A DNA stretch of 64,000 bases from GH45 sp046704385 (GCA_046704385.1 JBJKSB010000018.1:1-64000), one strand, 5' to 3'. Shown: positions 1-8,332, numbered from the stretch's first letter. Made by a program: numbers and translations. Notes: a model not told the origin generated them from the letters alone.

Positions 1-72
1 TCGGTATTCTTTAAACTTAGCTCTACAGGAAGCTTCATCAGGAAACTCTTCCATGAATTTGATAAGATTCAT
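1..72 (-). CDS. IS1595-family (ISXO2-like) transposase, N-terminal fragment cut by window edge
   Basis: Reading the minus strand from an ATG at 72 gives 24 codons that run off the window. The peptide starts MNLIKFMEEFPDEASC, which I recognise as the usual opening of ISXO2/IS1595 transposases in Bacteroidota; these continue into a zinc-ribbon (CPxC) region and a DDE-type nuclease. An AGGAAAAAA purine run lies just upstream of the ATG. Only the N-terminus is visible, so whether the element is intact cannot be judged, and I could not identify a terminal inverted repeat in the following 250 bases. Recognition is from memory of the family, not a search. Confidence 0.6.
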   Translation of the reverse strand, partial: MNLIKFMEEFPDEASCRAKFKEYR

Positions 73-327
73 ATCAATTTTTTTCCTATAATATAATAAA
101 TATTATTCATTCCCGATAGACATATTAGATTATATAAGCAAACCTATTAAAGAAGATAAATTGATTAAAATAATTGAAAAGAATATTTAGAATTATTTTG
201 CCGAAATCGGGGATTTAAATCACAAAATCAAAGGGCGAAATTATTTAAGTAATGCGGATTAATGCAAATTATTATCCCCGATTAATTGATAAATAGTATT
301 TTTAGGGCTGACTAAAATATACCATAA

Positions 328-1425
328 ATGCCCGAAGAAATATTTAAGGTTATCGATGTAATTGCAGTTTTTCAGATACTGGTGTTTATAGTGATTCTTG
401 CCAGGCACAAACAAATTAGCATTACCAGCAAGGTTTTTCTTGTCTTATTCCTGGTCTCGGTTGGTATCTGTCTTGCTGACCGTATACAGTTCTTCTACCG
501 GGAATTGTTGCACCAGCTCAATTTTCCTCATTTCTATAATACGGGTGACACTTTTTTATTGATCTATATTCCAACCCTGTATTTTTATTATAAATCGATA
601 ACTACAGCAGAGTTAAAATTAAAATGGTGGAATTTATGGCATTTTATTCCAGCTGTGCTAGTATTTGTAAACTTGTTATTCAATTATTATTTGCAGCCGG
701 CCGATATAAAATTTTCAAGACTTCATGAAGGGAGACCCTTCTATACCAAAGAATATCAACTTGTAGCCTTCAATATAATTCAAATGGCACAAACTGCTTA
801 TTTTATGGCCATGTTATACCTGGTTCAGAATTTTCAAAGACATATAAAGGAAACCTACTCCAATTTTGATGAGTTCCAATTTTCGCTTTTATACTTAATT
901 CCATCAGTTGGATTAGGGATAAAGATTTTGGAATATTCCCTGATTTTTCTTCATACCGAAACACGAGTACATTTAGATGCTATCCTGGTAGCTTATGCCA
1001 TATTGATTATTTATTTAGGCTACAGGCAACCTGCTATTTTATTGAAACCTTTCAATTTAAATCAAAAGTCTCCGGCTAAGCTTCCTGACCAGGTTCTGGA
1101 GCAACAGTTGATGCGGCTTATAGAAAACGAAAAATGCTATCTTGAGCCCACCATTACTTTACCCGAATTGGCTTCAAAGCTTAACGTGGGTTCCCGCGAA
1201 TTGTCCTCCCTTTTAAACAATCAACTCAAAATTTCATTTTTTAATTTTATAAATGATCTCAGGATTGAAGAGGCAAAGAAGTTGCTTGTTGAGAGGAGCA
1301 GTAATAAAACAGTTCTTGAGATTTTATATACTGTCGGTTTCAATAATAAATCAGCTTTTAACCGTGTATTTAAGGAAAAAACAGGGGTAACTCCAACCGA
1401 GTTTCGGAGAAAAAAGATTAATTAA
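328..1425 (+). CDS. Membrane-anchored AraC-family transcriptional regulator
   Basis: The 365-residue protein has two parts. Residues about 5-240 hold seven hydrophobic segments (near 8-25, 35-50, 70-88, 103-121, 150-167, 186-206 and 215-233). Residues about 255-362 form an AraC/XylS double helix-turn-helix. The C-terminal signature is clear: a first helix around EEAKKLL, then VGFNNKSAFNRVFKEKTG and VTPTEFRRK. This 7TM-plus-AraC architecture is common in Bacteroidota and is thought to sense a membrane or extracellular signal and bind DNA directly. The start is an ATG with no Shine-Dalgarno sequence, as usual in this phylum. The gene is monocistronic. Its target is unknown; the co-directional transglutaminase lipoprotein 130 bp downstream is a candidate by position only. 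Confidence 0.85.
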   Translation: MPEEIFKVIDVIAVFQILVFIVILARHKQISITSKVFLVLFLVSVGICLADRIQFFYRELLHQLNFPHFYNTGDTFLLIYIPTLYFYYKSITTAELKLKWWNLWHFIPAVLVFVNLLFNYYLQPADIKFSRLHEGRPFYTKEYQLVAFNIIQMAQTAYFMAMLYLVQNFQRHIKETYSNFDEFQFSLLYLIPSVGLGIKILEYSLIFLHTETRVHLDAILVAYAILIIYLGYRQPAILLKPFNLNQKSPAKLPDQVLEQQLMRLIENEKCYLEPTITLPELASKLNVGSRELSSLLNNQLKISFFNFINDLRIEEAKKLLVERSSNKTVLEILYTVGFNNKSAFNRVFKEKTGVTPTEFRRKKIN

Positions 1426-1510
1426 CTGAATTGAAATTAAGATTATCATAAAAAATAGTCCTTTTTTCTGCAAAAACCGAAAGTTGGTCGACTGAATCAT
1501 TCGGAAAATT

Positions 1511-1518
1511 CAACTTTG
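1511..1518 (+). promoter_or_regulatory. Possible -7 element (CAACTTTG) for the transglutaminase gene
   Basis: CAACTTTG differs from the Bacteroidota -7 consensus TAnnTTTG at the first base. A TTGG lies about 23 bp upstream as a possible -33 box. It sits 39 bp before the start codon of the lipoprotein gene. Weak call from consensus matching only. Confidence 0.3.
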
Positions 1519-1556
1519 CGCCAAAATTCAGATTATTAATCCTAAAATGTAGAACC

Positions 1557-2483
1557 ATGAATACTAATGTTAAAAACAGGATATCAACTTTATTAAGTTT
1601 GATAGCAGTTGTTCTTTTCACCGCAACCGCTTGCGAAAAAGATGATGTAATACCCGATAATAGTGATATTTATTTTCCCGTAGGCAGAATAAGCGTAATG
1701 AATAACCAGGTTACTGTCAAAAATAGTGATCCGGCAATGAAATATGAAATTATCTATGATAACTGTGGAGGCTATTGGATAAAGTTAAATTCTTCACAGT
1801 GTACTTCGGGAACCAAACTGGTAGTCGATTTTACCCGGACCAGCCAGCAAACTGAAGATTTTACAGATAGTTCCAGGACTGATTTCTGGCTGAAACCTTC
1901 CTATTATATTGATTGGGATAATGAAACTATTGTTTCCAAAGCAAAAGAAGTTACTGATGGATTAACTACCCGCATGGATAAAGCCCTTAAAATCCAACGC
2001 TATGTTATTGCTAATTTCCGGTTTGATCCCGATTACAGAAGGTCGTTTGAGGTTAAAGCATCGCAAACCATGAAAGATGCTTTTGGTACCTGCATGAATT
2101 TTTCACGTATATTTGTAGCCCTATGCAGGGCTGCAGGTGTACCGGCCCGGACCATATGGGGAAATGTTTATAATTATGATGATAATGGTATTTACGATTA
2201 TCATCATCAATGGGCTGAAGTTTGCGATGATAATGGGGTATGGCACACCTGCGATTTGAATTATACCCGGGTATTTTTCAATAATAATATGAAATATCTC
2301 GATTTAATTTATGGGCCCGAAGAAAACTCTATGCTCAGTGATAATGCGCATTGGGCTATATTACTTAAAAATTTAAAGTACAAACATAACTATCCCATTA
2401 CTACCGATGGTCGCCTGGGGTTTCAAATGATCGAAGATCTTCGGCCTGATTCAATGGTAGTTGAATATGTTTATGGATTTTAA
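1557..2483 (+). CDS. Lipoprotein with transglutaminase-like (papain-fold) domain
   Basis: The 308-residue protein begins with a basic, hydrophobic signal ending in FTATAC, a type II lipobox that would lipidate Cys26 and place it in an outer membrane leaflet. The central domain is a transglutaminase-like core. Cys179 sits in FGTCMNFSRIF, followed by the family's CRAAGVPAR segment; His217 sits in YHHQWAEV and Asp233 in HTCDLNYTR, giving a full Cys-His-Asp triad. Such bacterial proteins are usually proteases or amidases rather than cross-linkers; the substrate is unknown. The gene runs convergently into trkH with 13 bp between stop codons. The start ATG at 1557 follows AGAACC, with no ribosome-binding site. 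Confidence 0.85.
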   Translation: MNTNVKNRISTLLSLIAVVLFTATACEKDDVIPDNSDIYFPVGRISVMNNQVTVKNSDPAMKYEIIYDNCGGYWIKLNSSQCTSGTKLVVDFTRTSQQTEDFTDSSRTDFWLKPSYYIDWDNETIVSKAKEVTDGLTTRMDKALKIQRYVIANFRFDPDYRRSFEVKASQTMKDAFGTCMNFSRIFVALCRAAGVPARTIWGNVYNYDDNGIYDYHHQWAEVCDDNGVWHTCDLNYTRVFFNNNMKYLDLIYGPEENSMLSDNAHWAILLKNLKYKHNYPITTDGRLGFQMIEDLRPDSMVVEYVYGF

Positions 2484-2486
2484 AAC

Positions 2487-2504
2487 AGGTTTATAATTAA
2501 ACCT
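2487..2504. terminator. Weak hairpin between convergent stops
   Basis: AGGTTT and AAACCT pair around a 6-nt loop, spanning the 13-bp gap between the lipoprotein gene and trkH and reaching into the trkH stop. There is no clear T-tract on either side, so termination here would be inefficient or factor-dependent. Confidence 0.3.
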
Positions 2505-3951
2505 TTCTGAATTCAGGAGTAAACAGAACCAGTAATGAGAAAATTTCCAATCGTCCCAAAATCATATTTAAGGATAGATATAGTTTACTAAATACTGAAA
2601 GTCCCAGAAAGTTATCGGTAGGACCTACGTGTCCAAATCCCGGACCTATACCACCCAGCGTTGTAATTACTGCTCCGGCTGAGGTGGGTAGGTCGTTGCC
2701 ATCAATACTAAGCAAGATGGTACCCACTATAAAAGTTAAAAAATAAACCGATACAAACGCAAAAACGCTAACTATAACCTGGTTACTGATTTTTTCGCCG
2801 TTATACCGCGTAATTTTTACTGTGTTCGGACTGATGATGCGGTAATACATTTGTTTGGCTGCTTTAAATATAATCACAAAACGGGCAACCTTAATACCTC
2901 CACCGGTCGATCCGACCGAGGCTCCGACAAACATAATAAAAAATAAAATCAGGTGCGCAAAAGCCGGCCATACGGCATAATCGGCCGATGAAAAACCTGT
3001 ACAGGTCATTATGGATGAAACCTGAAATAACGATTGCCTGAACGATTCCTCAATAGTGGGATATTGTTTTAAAGTGCTAAGCGTAACCAGAAGTGTTGCT
3101 ACACCCATAATTGCCAGGTAAGCCCTGAGTTCATCATCTTTCCATACCCGTTTATATTTTTTATGCATCGCAAAATAGTGCAACGAAAAATTCACACCCG
3201 AAAGGGTCATAAAAATTACAATGATGTACTGAATAGCCGGCGACATGCCAATGATGCTGGCATTTTTAGTGGAAAATCCTCCGGTGGCAATGGTGGCAAA
3301 TGAGTGGCATGTAGCATCGAAAAGGTCCATGCCGGCAACCATGAGTAAAATGATTTCGGCTACAGTTAAAATCAGGTAGATAACCCATAATTGTTTGGCT
3401 ACATCAATCAGCCTGGGCTTAATTTTATCGATACCTAACAGGGAACCTTCAGCCACCATCAAATGGTTTCCTCCAATTTTCAGGTGGCGCATGATGGCAA
3501 TTACCAGTACTATAATTCCTAATCCCCCAAACCAGTGCGTTGATGCCCGCCAGAACAAAATACCTTTTGGCAGAGCCTCAATATCGCTTAATATGGATGA
3601 ACCTGTTGTGGTAAAACCTGAAACCGATTCAAATAGTGCATTTACAAAATTAGGAATACTGTGCGAGAGCAGGTAAGGTAGGGTTCCGAACAGGGGAATG
3701 GTAATCCATAGGGTTGGAACAATAATAAAACTTTCCTTAATGGTAAATTTACCGCTGTGATGGTTTTTGGTAAGTAAAAACAATAGGATTCCAATGGCAA
3801 ATGTAATTGAAAATGCCCCAAATTCAGGACCAATAATGGCTTCATGATAAAAAAGTGAAATAGGTATTAAAAATAACATAAAAGCACTTTCAAACATAAG
3901 TGCAATACCTACTACATGTAATATACTCTGGTAACTAATTAAGCGAAGCAT
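2497..3951 (-). CDS. trkH: TrkH/KtrB-family potassium uptake protein
   Basis: A 484-residue polytopic protein with the length and fourfold M1-P-M2 layout of TrkH-type K+ translocation subunits in the inner membrane. The pore segments carry the family's filter signatures: TTTGSS near residue 116, TGGFST near 222, TCTGFSS near 317 and TTLGGIGPG near 431. It should work with a TrkA/KtrA-type RCK nucleotide-binding subunit, which is not encoded in this window. The start ATG at 3951 follows directly on a purine-rich AAGAG that is part of a small hairpin. The 130-nt leader is unusually structured (separate entry), so K+ uptake may be controlled post-initiation. Confidence 0.93.
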   Translation of the reverse strand: MLRLISYQSILHVVGIALMFESAFMLFLIPISLFYHEAIIGPEFGAFSITFAIGILLFLLTKNHHSGKFTIKESFIIVPTLWITIPLFGTLPYLLSHSIPNFVNALFESVSGFTTTGSSILSDIEALPKGILFWRASTHWFGGLGIIVLVIAIMRHLKIGGNHLMVAEGSLLGIDKIKPRLIDVAKQLWVIYLILTVAEIILLMVAGMDLFDATCHSFATIATGGFSTKNASIIGMSPAIQYIIVIFMTLSGVNFSLHYFAMHKKYKRVWKDDELRAYLAIMGVATLLVTLSTLKQYPTIEESFRQSLFQVSSIMTCTGFSSADYAVWPAFAHLILFFIMFVGASVGSTGGGIKVARFVIIFKAAKQMYYRIISPNTVKITRYNGEKISNQVIVSVFAFVSVYFLTFIVGTILLSIDGNDLPTSAGAVITTLGGIGPGFGHVGPTDNFLGLSVFSKLYLSLNMILGRLEIFSLLVLFTPEFRKV

Positions 3952-4092
3952 CTCTTAAAAAGAGGCCTGTACCGGCCTGGATATTTAATTGTTTTGTAAA
4001 CAAACAACCCTGGTGGAAACACCAGATTGTTGCAATATATACCATAACCCAAATAATACTTAACCAATTGCATCATTTAAAAATGAAATGCA
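3952..4092 (-). promoter_or_regulatory. Structured 5' leader of trkH
   Basis: Read on the minus strand, the leader downstream of a -7 element holds several inverted repeats. TGCAT/ATGCA plus CATTT/AAATG lies near 4069-4092. CTGGTG/CACCAG with a 4-nt loop is at 4010-4025, extended by CAAC/GTTG outside an internal loop. AGGCC/GGCCT is at 3963-3978 and is followed by five T's. The last hairpin shares two bases with CTCTT/AAGAG at 3952-3964, which would bury the purine stretch immediately before the ATG, so the two are mutually exclusive. This is the layout of a cis-acting switch. I do not recognise a known riboswitch class. Confidence 0.4.
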
Positions 4093-4098
4093 AAGATA
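4091..4098 (-). promoter_or_regulatory. -7 element (TATCTTTG) of the trkH promoter
   Basis: The minus-strand TATCTTTG matches the Bacteroidota consensus TAnnTTTG. No good TTTG-type -33 box is present at 17-23 bp, so the call rests on the -7 alone. Transcription would begin near 4084, giving a leader of about 130 nt. Confidence 0.45.
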
Positions 4099-4376
4099 TA
4101 TAAAAAACATTTTTTAAAATTTAATATGTTTTGTATTCTTAATCAGCAAACCTGACATGATGTAATTTCCTGATTATATGAACTTGGTTTTCACTGTTTT
4201 TAATGACTAATTTTTGTTAACAAGCGAATGTAAGTAATTAAATATCATGACTATATTTTATGAATTCGTGAATTCGATTTCAATAATCTGACATTTTTAA
4301 TTGTGATAAGTAACATGCTAACGTTTGAAAATTTCTGAAATTTTTGTCAGTCAAACTCTAAAGTAAATATCCTCTT

Positions 4377-4973
4377 TTATTTCTTGTGCCGCCCTTCCAG
4401 TGTTTTAATAACATCGTTCAGTTTAAAGCCTTTGGCTTTAAGCAAAAGCAGGTAATGGAACATTAAATCGGCAGCCTCATTTATAAACAGATTATCATCC
4501 TGGTCTTTGGCTTCAATAACGAGTTCTACCGCTTCTTCACCTACTTTTTGAGCTATTTTATTGATTCCCTTGTCGAATAGCCGCCGTGTATAAGAATTTT
4601 CCGGGGATTCGCTAAGTCGCTGTTCAATAACCGATTCCAGGTATTCCAGGGAAAAAGCAGATTGGTTAAGCTCGTCAAAACAGGTGTCGGTACCTTTGTG
4701 GCAGGTTGGGCCAATGGGATTTGCTTTAATAAGCAGGGTATCGTTATCACAATCGGGCAAAATTTCTGTAACCTTTAAAAAGTGTCCGCTGGTTTCTCCC
4801 TTAGTCCATATTTTTTGTTGGCTACGGGAATAAAACGTAGCTTTTCCAGTTTGTTGTGTTACAGCCAGAGCTTCTTCATCCATAAATCCCAGCATTAAAA
4901 CTTTAAGTGTTCTGGCATCTTGTACAATTGCCGGTATTAGTCCGTTGGCGTATTTTTTAAAATCTAAATCCAT
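4377..4973 (-). CDS. hisIE: Bifunctional phosphoribosyl-AMP cyclohydrolase / phosphoribosyl-ATP pyrophosphatase
   Basis: This 198-residue fusion does steps 2 and 3 of histidine synthesis: pyrophosphate removal from PR-ATP and ring opening of PR-AMP. Residues 1-105 are the HisI cyclohydrolase: TFYSRSQQKIWTKGETSGH, the DCDND metal site, then GPTCHKGTDTCF with the zinc cysteines. Residues 110-198 are the HisE all-alpha pyrophosphatase, with KVGEEAVELVIEAK and NEAADLMFHYLLLL carrying the Mg-binding acidic residues. It is the last gene of the his operon, 124 bp after hisF; that gap holds a copy of the intergenic repeat. Confidence 0.96.
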   Translation of the reverse strand: MDLDFKKYANGLIPAIVQDARTLKVLMLGFMDEEALAVTQQTGKATFYSRSQQKIWTKGETSGHFLKVTEILPDCDNDTLLIKANPIGPTCHKGTDTCFDELNQSAFSLEYLESVIEQRLSESPENSYTRRLFDKGINKIAQKVGEEAVELVIEAKDQDDNLFINEAADLMFHYLLLLKAKGFKLNDVIKTLEGRHKK

Positions 4974-5017
4974 ATATATTAAGTGTTATGTAGTTGCAAA
5001 TTTATTATTTTGTCGCT

Positions 5018-5070
5018 GGTTTCTGGTTTCTGGTTTCTGGTTGCTGAGCGGAGTCGAAATGAGCAGAAGC
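5018..5070. repeat. Intergenic repeat copy A (hisF-hisIE gap)
   Basis: Four near-identical 7-bp units (GGTTTCT x3, then GGTTGCT) at 5018-5045 run into the core GAGCGGAGTCGAAATGAG at 5046-5063. The same 18-mer occurs at 5947-5964, with diverged forms in other his-operon gaps. It does not code for protein. Confidence 0.7.
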
Positions 5071-5097
5071 CACTATTTACCATTGCTGACAATAAGA

Positions 5098-5850
5098 CTA
5101 TCTCATCGAGATATTTTGACCTTTCAAATAAGCTTTCAACGCTTCAATCTCAATTTCTTTAAAATGAAAAATACTGGCTGCCAGGGCAGCATCGGCTTTT
5201 CCTTGTGTGAAAACATCAGTAAAATGTTCCATGGTTCCGGCACCGCCTGAAGCGATAACCGGGATGTTTACCAATTCTGAGATCGTTTTGGTAATATCAA
5301 GCGCAAAACCGTTTTTTGTACCATCGTGATTCATACTGGTAAGTAATATTTCACCACAGCCTAAATCGTAAATCTGTTTCGCCCAATCGGTGGTTTTAAT
5401 GGGAGTGGGGCGGGTGCCGCCGTGAGTATATACATACCATTCTCCATCTGTAAATTTGGTATCGATGGCTACAACGATGCATTGCGAGCCAAATTCGTTG
5501 GCCATTTTATTTACCAGTTGTGGTTCGCGTACTGCTGCCGAATTTATGGTAATTTTGTCAGCCCCGGCTTCTAACAGGGTTGAAACCTGGTCAACACTGC
5601 TAATGCCACCACCAACTGTGAAAGGAATATTGACATTTCGTGCGATATCCTTCACCAGTTGAGCAAATGTTTTGCGTTCTTCAAGGGTGGCTGAAATATC
5701 GAGAAAGCAGAGTTCATCGGCTCCCTGACGGGCATAAAGTGCCCCAAGTTCCACAGGATCGCCGGCATCACGTAATTGTTTAAAGTTGATGCCTTTTACC
5801 GTACGGCCATCCTTTACATCGAGACAAGGTATTATTCGTTTTGCGAGCAT
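5098..5850 (-). CDS. hisF: Imidazole glycerol phosphate synthase cyclase subunit
   Basis: A 250-residue (beta-alpha)8 barrel of standard HisF length. It turns PRFAR plus HisH-delivered ammonia into imidazole glycerol phosphate and AICAR. The N-terminal strand RIIPCLDVKDGRTVKG carries the catalytic Asp (CLD), and GCGEILLTSMNHDGTKNG carries the second Asp near residue 130. IPVIASGGAGTMEHF is the C-terminal phosphate loop. It partners with HisH, encoded upstream in the same operon. The gap to hisA (134 bp) contains repeat copy B. Confidence 0.96.
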   Translation of the reverse strand: MLAKRIIPCLDVKDGRTVKGINFKQLRDAGDPVELGALYARQGADELCFLDISATLEERKTFAQLVKDIARNVNIPFTVGGGISSVDQVSTLLEAGADKITINSAAVREPQLVNKMANEFGSQCIVVAIDTKFTDGEWYVYTHGGTRPTPIKTTDWAKQIYDLGCGEILLTSMNHDGTKNGFALDITKTISELVNIPVIASGGAGTMEHFTDVFTQGKADAALAASIFHFKEIEIEALKAYLKGQNISMR

Positions 5851-5940
5851 AAATTTTTATTTTTTATTTCTTGCTACTTGTTTCTTGTTTCTTTTTTCTT
5901 TTTCTATATAGAATTAATATTGCTGAGTCATTCTTAACAG

Positions 5941-5980
5941 CTCATTGAGCGGAGTCGAAATGAGCCGAAATAAGTTGCAA
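5941..5980. repeat. Intergenic repeat copy B (hisA-hisF gap)
   Basis: The core GAGCGGAGTCGAAATGAG (5947-5964) is identical to copy A and is preceded by CTCATT, which can pair with the terminal AATGAG. It continues CCGAAATAAGTTGC. A TTTCTTG-rich tract lies beside it at about 5871-5900, echoing the GGTTTCT units of copy A. Confidence 0.7.
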
Positions 5981-5984
5981 TTCC

Positions 5985-6701
5985 CTACACCAACCCACTT
6001 AAATCATCTAATTTAATACTTCCCTCGTAAATGGCCTTGCCTATAATAACTCCGTGCATTTGCATATCCCTTATTTTAATAACATCGTCCATGGTTGTAA
6101 CTCCGCCACTGGCAATGAATTGCTGTTCCGGAAAATCATTTAAAAGTTGTTTGTACAATTCAAAGGATGGTCCGGCCATGGCTCCATCTTTAGAAATATC
6201 AGTACATATAACTTTTTTAATCCCTTTAGGCTGGTATAATGTTATTAAGTCGTTGATAGTCAGCTCTGATGCCTCCTGCCAACCATGAATGGCAATTTTA
6301 AGGTCAATTACGTCTGCACCTAAAATAATTTTTTCAGGGCCATATTCGCCAAGCCAATGTTCAAATACCGGACGGTTTTTAACTGCAATGCTTCCACCTG
6401 TAATCATCTCAGCACCGCTTTCAAAAGCAATACGCAAATCCTCATTTCGTTTTAAACCTCCGCCAAAATCCACGATTAAGCTCGTTTGGTTACAAATTTG
6501 TTCCAATACTTTGTAATTGATGATTTGCCCCGATTTAGCTCCGTCCAAATCTACAAGGTGTAATCGTTTAATCCCGGCACCTTCAAATTGTTTGGCAACT
6601 TCCAAAGGATTTTCATTATAAACCTTTTTCTGGTTGTAATCACCTTTTGTAAGTCTTACACATTTACCTTCTATAATGTCAATTGCGGGAATTATTTCCA
6701 T
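5985..6701 (-). CDS. hisA: Phosphoribosylformimino-5-aminoimidazole carboxamide ribotide isomerase
   Basis: A 238-residue TIM barrel of normal HisA length that opens the ribose of ProFAR to give PRFAR, the substrate of HisF/HisH. The first strand, IPAIDIIEGKCVRLTKGD, holds the catalytic Asp8; ICTDISKDGAMAGP carries the second Asp; IASGGVTTMDD and GVIIGKAIYEG form the two phosphate loops. It is 211 bp downstream of hisH, the largest gap in the operon, occupied by a long imperfect palindrome. Confidence 0.96.
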   Translation of the reverse strand: MEIIPAIDIIEGKCVRLTKGDYNQKKVYNENPLEVAKQFEGAGIKRLHLVDLDGAKSGQIINYKVLEQICNQTSLIVDFGGGLKRNEDLRIAFESGAEMITGGSIAVKNRPVFEHWLGEYGPEKIILGADVIDLKIAIHGWQEASELTINDLITLYQPKGIKKVICTDISKDGAMAGPSFELYKQLLNDFPEQQFIASGGVTTMDDVIKIRDMQMHGVIIGKAIYEGSIKLDDLSGLV

Positions 6702-6730
6702 TGTTTATTTAAGTTTCGTGTTGCTAGTTA

Positions 6731-6841
6731 CTAGTAGTACGTTCATAAAGTTCCGATTAAATACTCATCGGATGACTTATTTATAAACCAGCAACTTAGT
6801 CATCCGATGAGTCTAATGTTACTTAATGAACCTGATACTAG
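6731..6841. repeat. 111-bp imperfect palindrome in the hisH-hisA gap
   Basis: Nested inverted repeats share one centre. The inner perfect 15-bp arms are ACTCATCGGATGACT (6763-6777) and its complement (6798-6812) around a 20-nt loop. Outside them lie GTTCATAAAG (6741-6750) against CTTAATGAAC, then CTAGTA (6731-6736) against TACTAG (6836-6841). The size and symmetry suggest a MITE-like or palindromic-repeat insertion; in RNA it would form a long hairpin between hisH and hisA. Confidence 0.7.
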
Positions 6842-6911
6842 TTTCTGGTTTCTGATTTCTGGTCTCTAATTGTTGATTAGGAACTTTTTACTGTTCACTG
6901 TTTACTAATTT
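6841..6911. repeat. Intergenic repeat copy C (TTTCTGG-rich, hisH-hisA gap)
   Basis: A GTTTCTGGTTTCTG tract is followed by AACTTTTTACTGTTCACTG and TTTACTAATTTACTA. The second part closely resembles the AACTTTTTACTG-TTTACCATTTAC sequence of copy D, tying this gap to the same composite repeat family. The GAGTCGAAATGAG core is missing here. Confidence 0.5.
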
Positions 6912-6912
6912 A

Positions 6913-7494
6913 CTATATTTCAAGAAAATTCTTTAAAATCCTGGCACCGGTCTCAGCACTTTTCTCAGGATGAAACTGAAAACCATAGTAATTATCTTTA
7001 TGCAATCCGGCACTAAAATCGTTGATATAGTGGGTTTTGCAAATAGTTTCATGGCCTAGTTCAGCATAATAGCTGTGTACAAAATATACATAATCGTTTT
7101 CATCCAATCCTTTTAAAAGATTCGATTTAAGATTAGTGATGTTATTCCAGCCCATATGAGGAACTTTGTCAAGCGGAGGGAACTTTTTCAGGTTTAAATC
7201 GAAAATTCCAAGGCATTCAGTATCGTTTTCTTCCGAGTGTTTGCACATGAGCTGCATGCCCAGGCAGATACCCAGAAAAGGTTGTTTTAATGACTTCAGG
7301 ACTTCATCAAGACCCCGTTGCTTCAGATATTTCATGGCTGAGCTGGCTTCCCCGACTCCCGGAAAAATAACTTTATCGGCAGCGATCAGAATTTCAGGAT
7401 CATCCGTCACAACGGGATTTACTCCCTGGCGATTTAATGCAAACTCTACCGATTGTATATTTCCTGCATTATATTTTACTAAGCCTAATTTCAT
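6913..7494 (-). CDS. hisH: Imidazole glycerol phosphate synthase glutamine amidotransferase subunit
   Basis: A 193-residue class I glutaminase that hydrolyses glutamine and channels ammonia to HisF. Cys77 in FLGICLGMQLM is the nucleophile; His175 and Glu177 in FHPEKS complete the triad. The N-terminus KYNAGNIQSVEFAL is typical. The start ATG at 7494 is standard. Upstream on the same strand, 83 bp away, is a methyltransferase gene that interrupts the usual his gene series. Confidence 0.96.
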   Translation of the reverse strand: MKLGLVKYNAGNIQSVEFALNRQGVNPVVTDDPEILIAADKVIFPGVGEASSAMKYLKQRGLDEVLKSLKQPFLGICLGMQLMCKHSEENDTECLGIFDLNLKKFPPLDKVPHMGWNNITNLKSNLLKGLDENDYVYFVHSYYAELGHETICKTHYINDFSAGLHKDNYYGFQFHPEKSAETGARILKNFLEI

Positions 7495-7577
7495 TTTTTT
7501 ATTTGTGTTAAAATCCCGAATGCTATACTGTAATTAAGATTAATCGTATATCAGGGGAGTTTCCTGAGTTTTTAATT

Positions 7578-8291
7578 CTAACGTTTAATTCCTCCAAATA
7601 AGGCAAATTCAAAAATTTTCATATAACAATCAACTTCAGCAAATCCAGTCTCTTTTAACCATTTACATTGTTTTTCCACCGCTTCAAGTTTATTTAATTT
7701 TTGATGGTTTGGATCGTGATATATTTCTTTAATCTGTTCTTTTGATTTTGGTTCCCCAATATTATTTTGATAATCAGTCATTGAATCAATAAACAGATCA
7801 CCAAACAATTCTTCAATACTACCACTAGGCGATAAAACATGCTCCAGGTTTAAAAAGATACCATTGGGTCTTAATAATCGGTAAATATCCTTGTATAAAC
7901 GTTTCTTCTTCTCATTTTCAATGTGATGAATAGAAAATCCGGAGATAATCAAATCGAATTCCGTCTGTGATTTAAGGCTCGAAATCCAGTTATCTTCACC
8001 AAAATCCTGAACAATAAATTCAGTTGTCTCTTTTAATTCCCTTTGTCTGGCTTTTTGAATCATTCCGGTTGAGATATCTAAAAATACACCAACTGATTTT
8101 GGATATATGTCATAAATGAATTTACCCAGGAATCCATCTCCACAACCTAAGTCTAAGAAATTAATAATGTCAGGGTTAAACTTATCAATTATTCTTGAAA
8201 TAGTTTCTAATTGTTCCTGCGCCAAAGGAAAAAATTGGCGAACACCTTCAATGTATTTAAAAAGCTTATCCTTTCTTTCCCAGTAGGTCAT
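7578..8291 (-). CDS. Class I SAM-dependent methyltransferase
   Basis: A 237-residue protein with a Rossmann-type methyltransferase core. Motif I is NFLDLGCGDGFLGKF (residues about 45-59), the acidic end of beta-2 is VGVFLDIS, motif II/III lies around FDLIISGFSIHHIE, and motif IV is LLRPNGIFLNLEHV. The C-terminal third is helical, with a CKWLKETGFAEVDCYMKIFEFALFGG ending typical of UbiE/Methyltransf_25-like enzymes. The substrate cannot be inferred. It lies inside the his operon between purU (41 bp) and hisH (83 bp), so it is probably co-transcribed, although methylation has no known role in histidine synthesis. Confidence 0.85.
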   Translation of the reverse strand: MTYWERKDKLFKYIEGVRQFFPLAQEQLETISRIIDKFNPDIINFLDLGCGDGFLGKFIYDIYPKSVGVFLDISTGMIQKARQRELKETTEFIVQDFGEDNWISSLKSQTEFDLIISGFSIHHIENEKKKRLYKDIYRLLRPNGIFLNLEHVLSPSGSIEELFGDLFIDSMTDYQNNIGEPKSKEQIKEIYHDPNHQKLNKLEAVEKQCKWLKETGFAEVDCYMKIFEFALFGGIKR

Positions 8292-8332
8292 TGTGTCTGT
8301 GTTTATTAGATCGATAGCATATTCATTACATA

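Larger units (their letters stand above)
3952..4376. other. 425-bp intergenic region between trkH and hisIE
   Basis: The region contains the trkH leader (3952-4092) and a -7 element. The rest (4100-4376) is AT-rich with stops in all frames; it includes GAATTCG twice near 4261-4275 but no gene-like sequence. It also receives the 3' end of the his operon, for which no strong terminator hairpin is visible. Confidence 0.6.

Noticed and set aside
1418..1621. 67-codon minus-strand frame between the AraC and transglutaminase genes
   Set aside because: Overlaps the start of a well-supported lipoprotein gene and shows no signal peptide, domain or initiation context.
5018..5045. GGTTTCT tandem units as a CRISPR array
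   Set aside because: Units are 7 bp, contiguous and without spacers; no cas genes are present.
7166..7537. 124-codon open frame opposite hisH
   Set aside because: Antisense shadow; hisH is intact with full catalytic triad and the opposite frame has no family resemblance.
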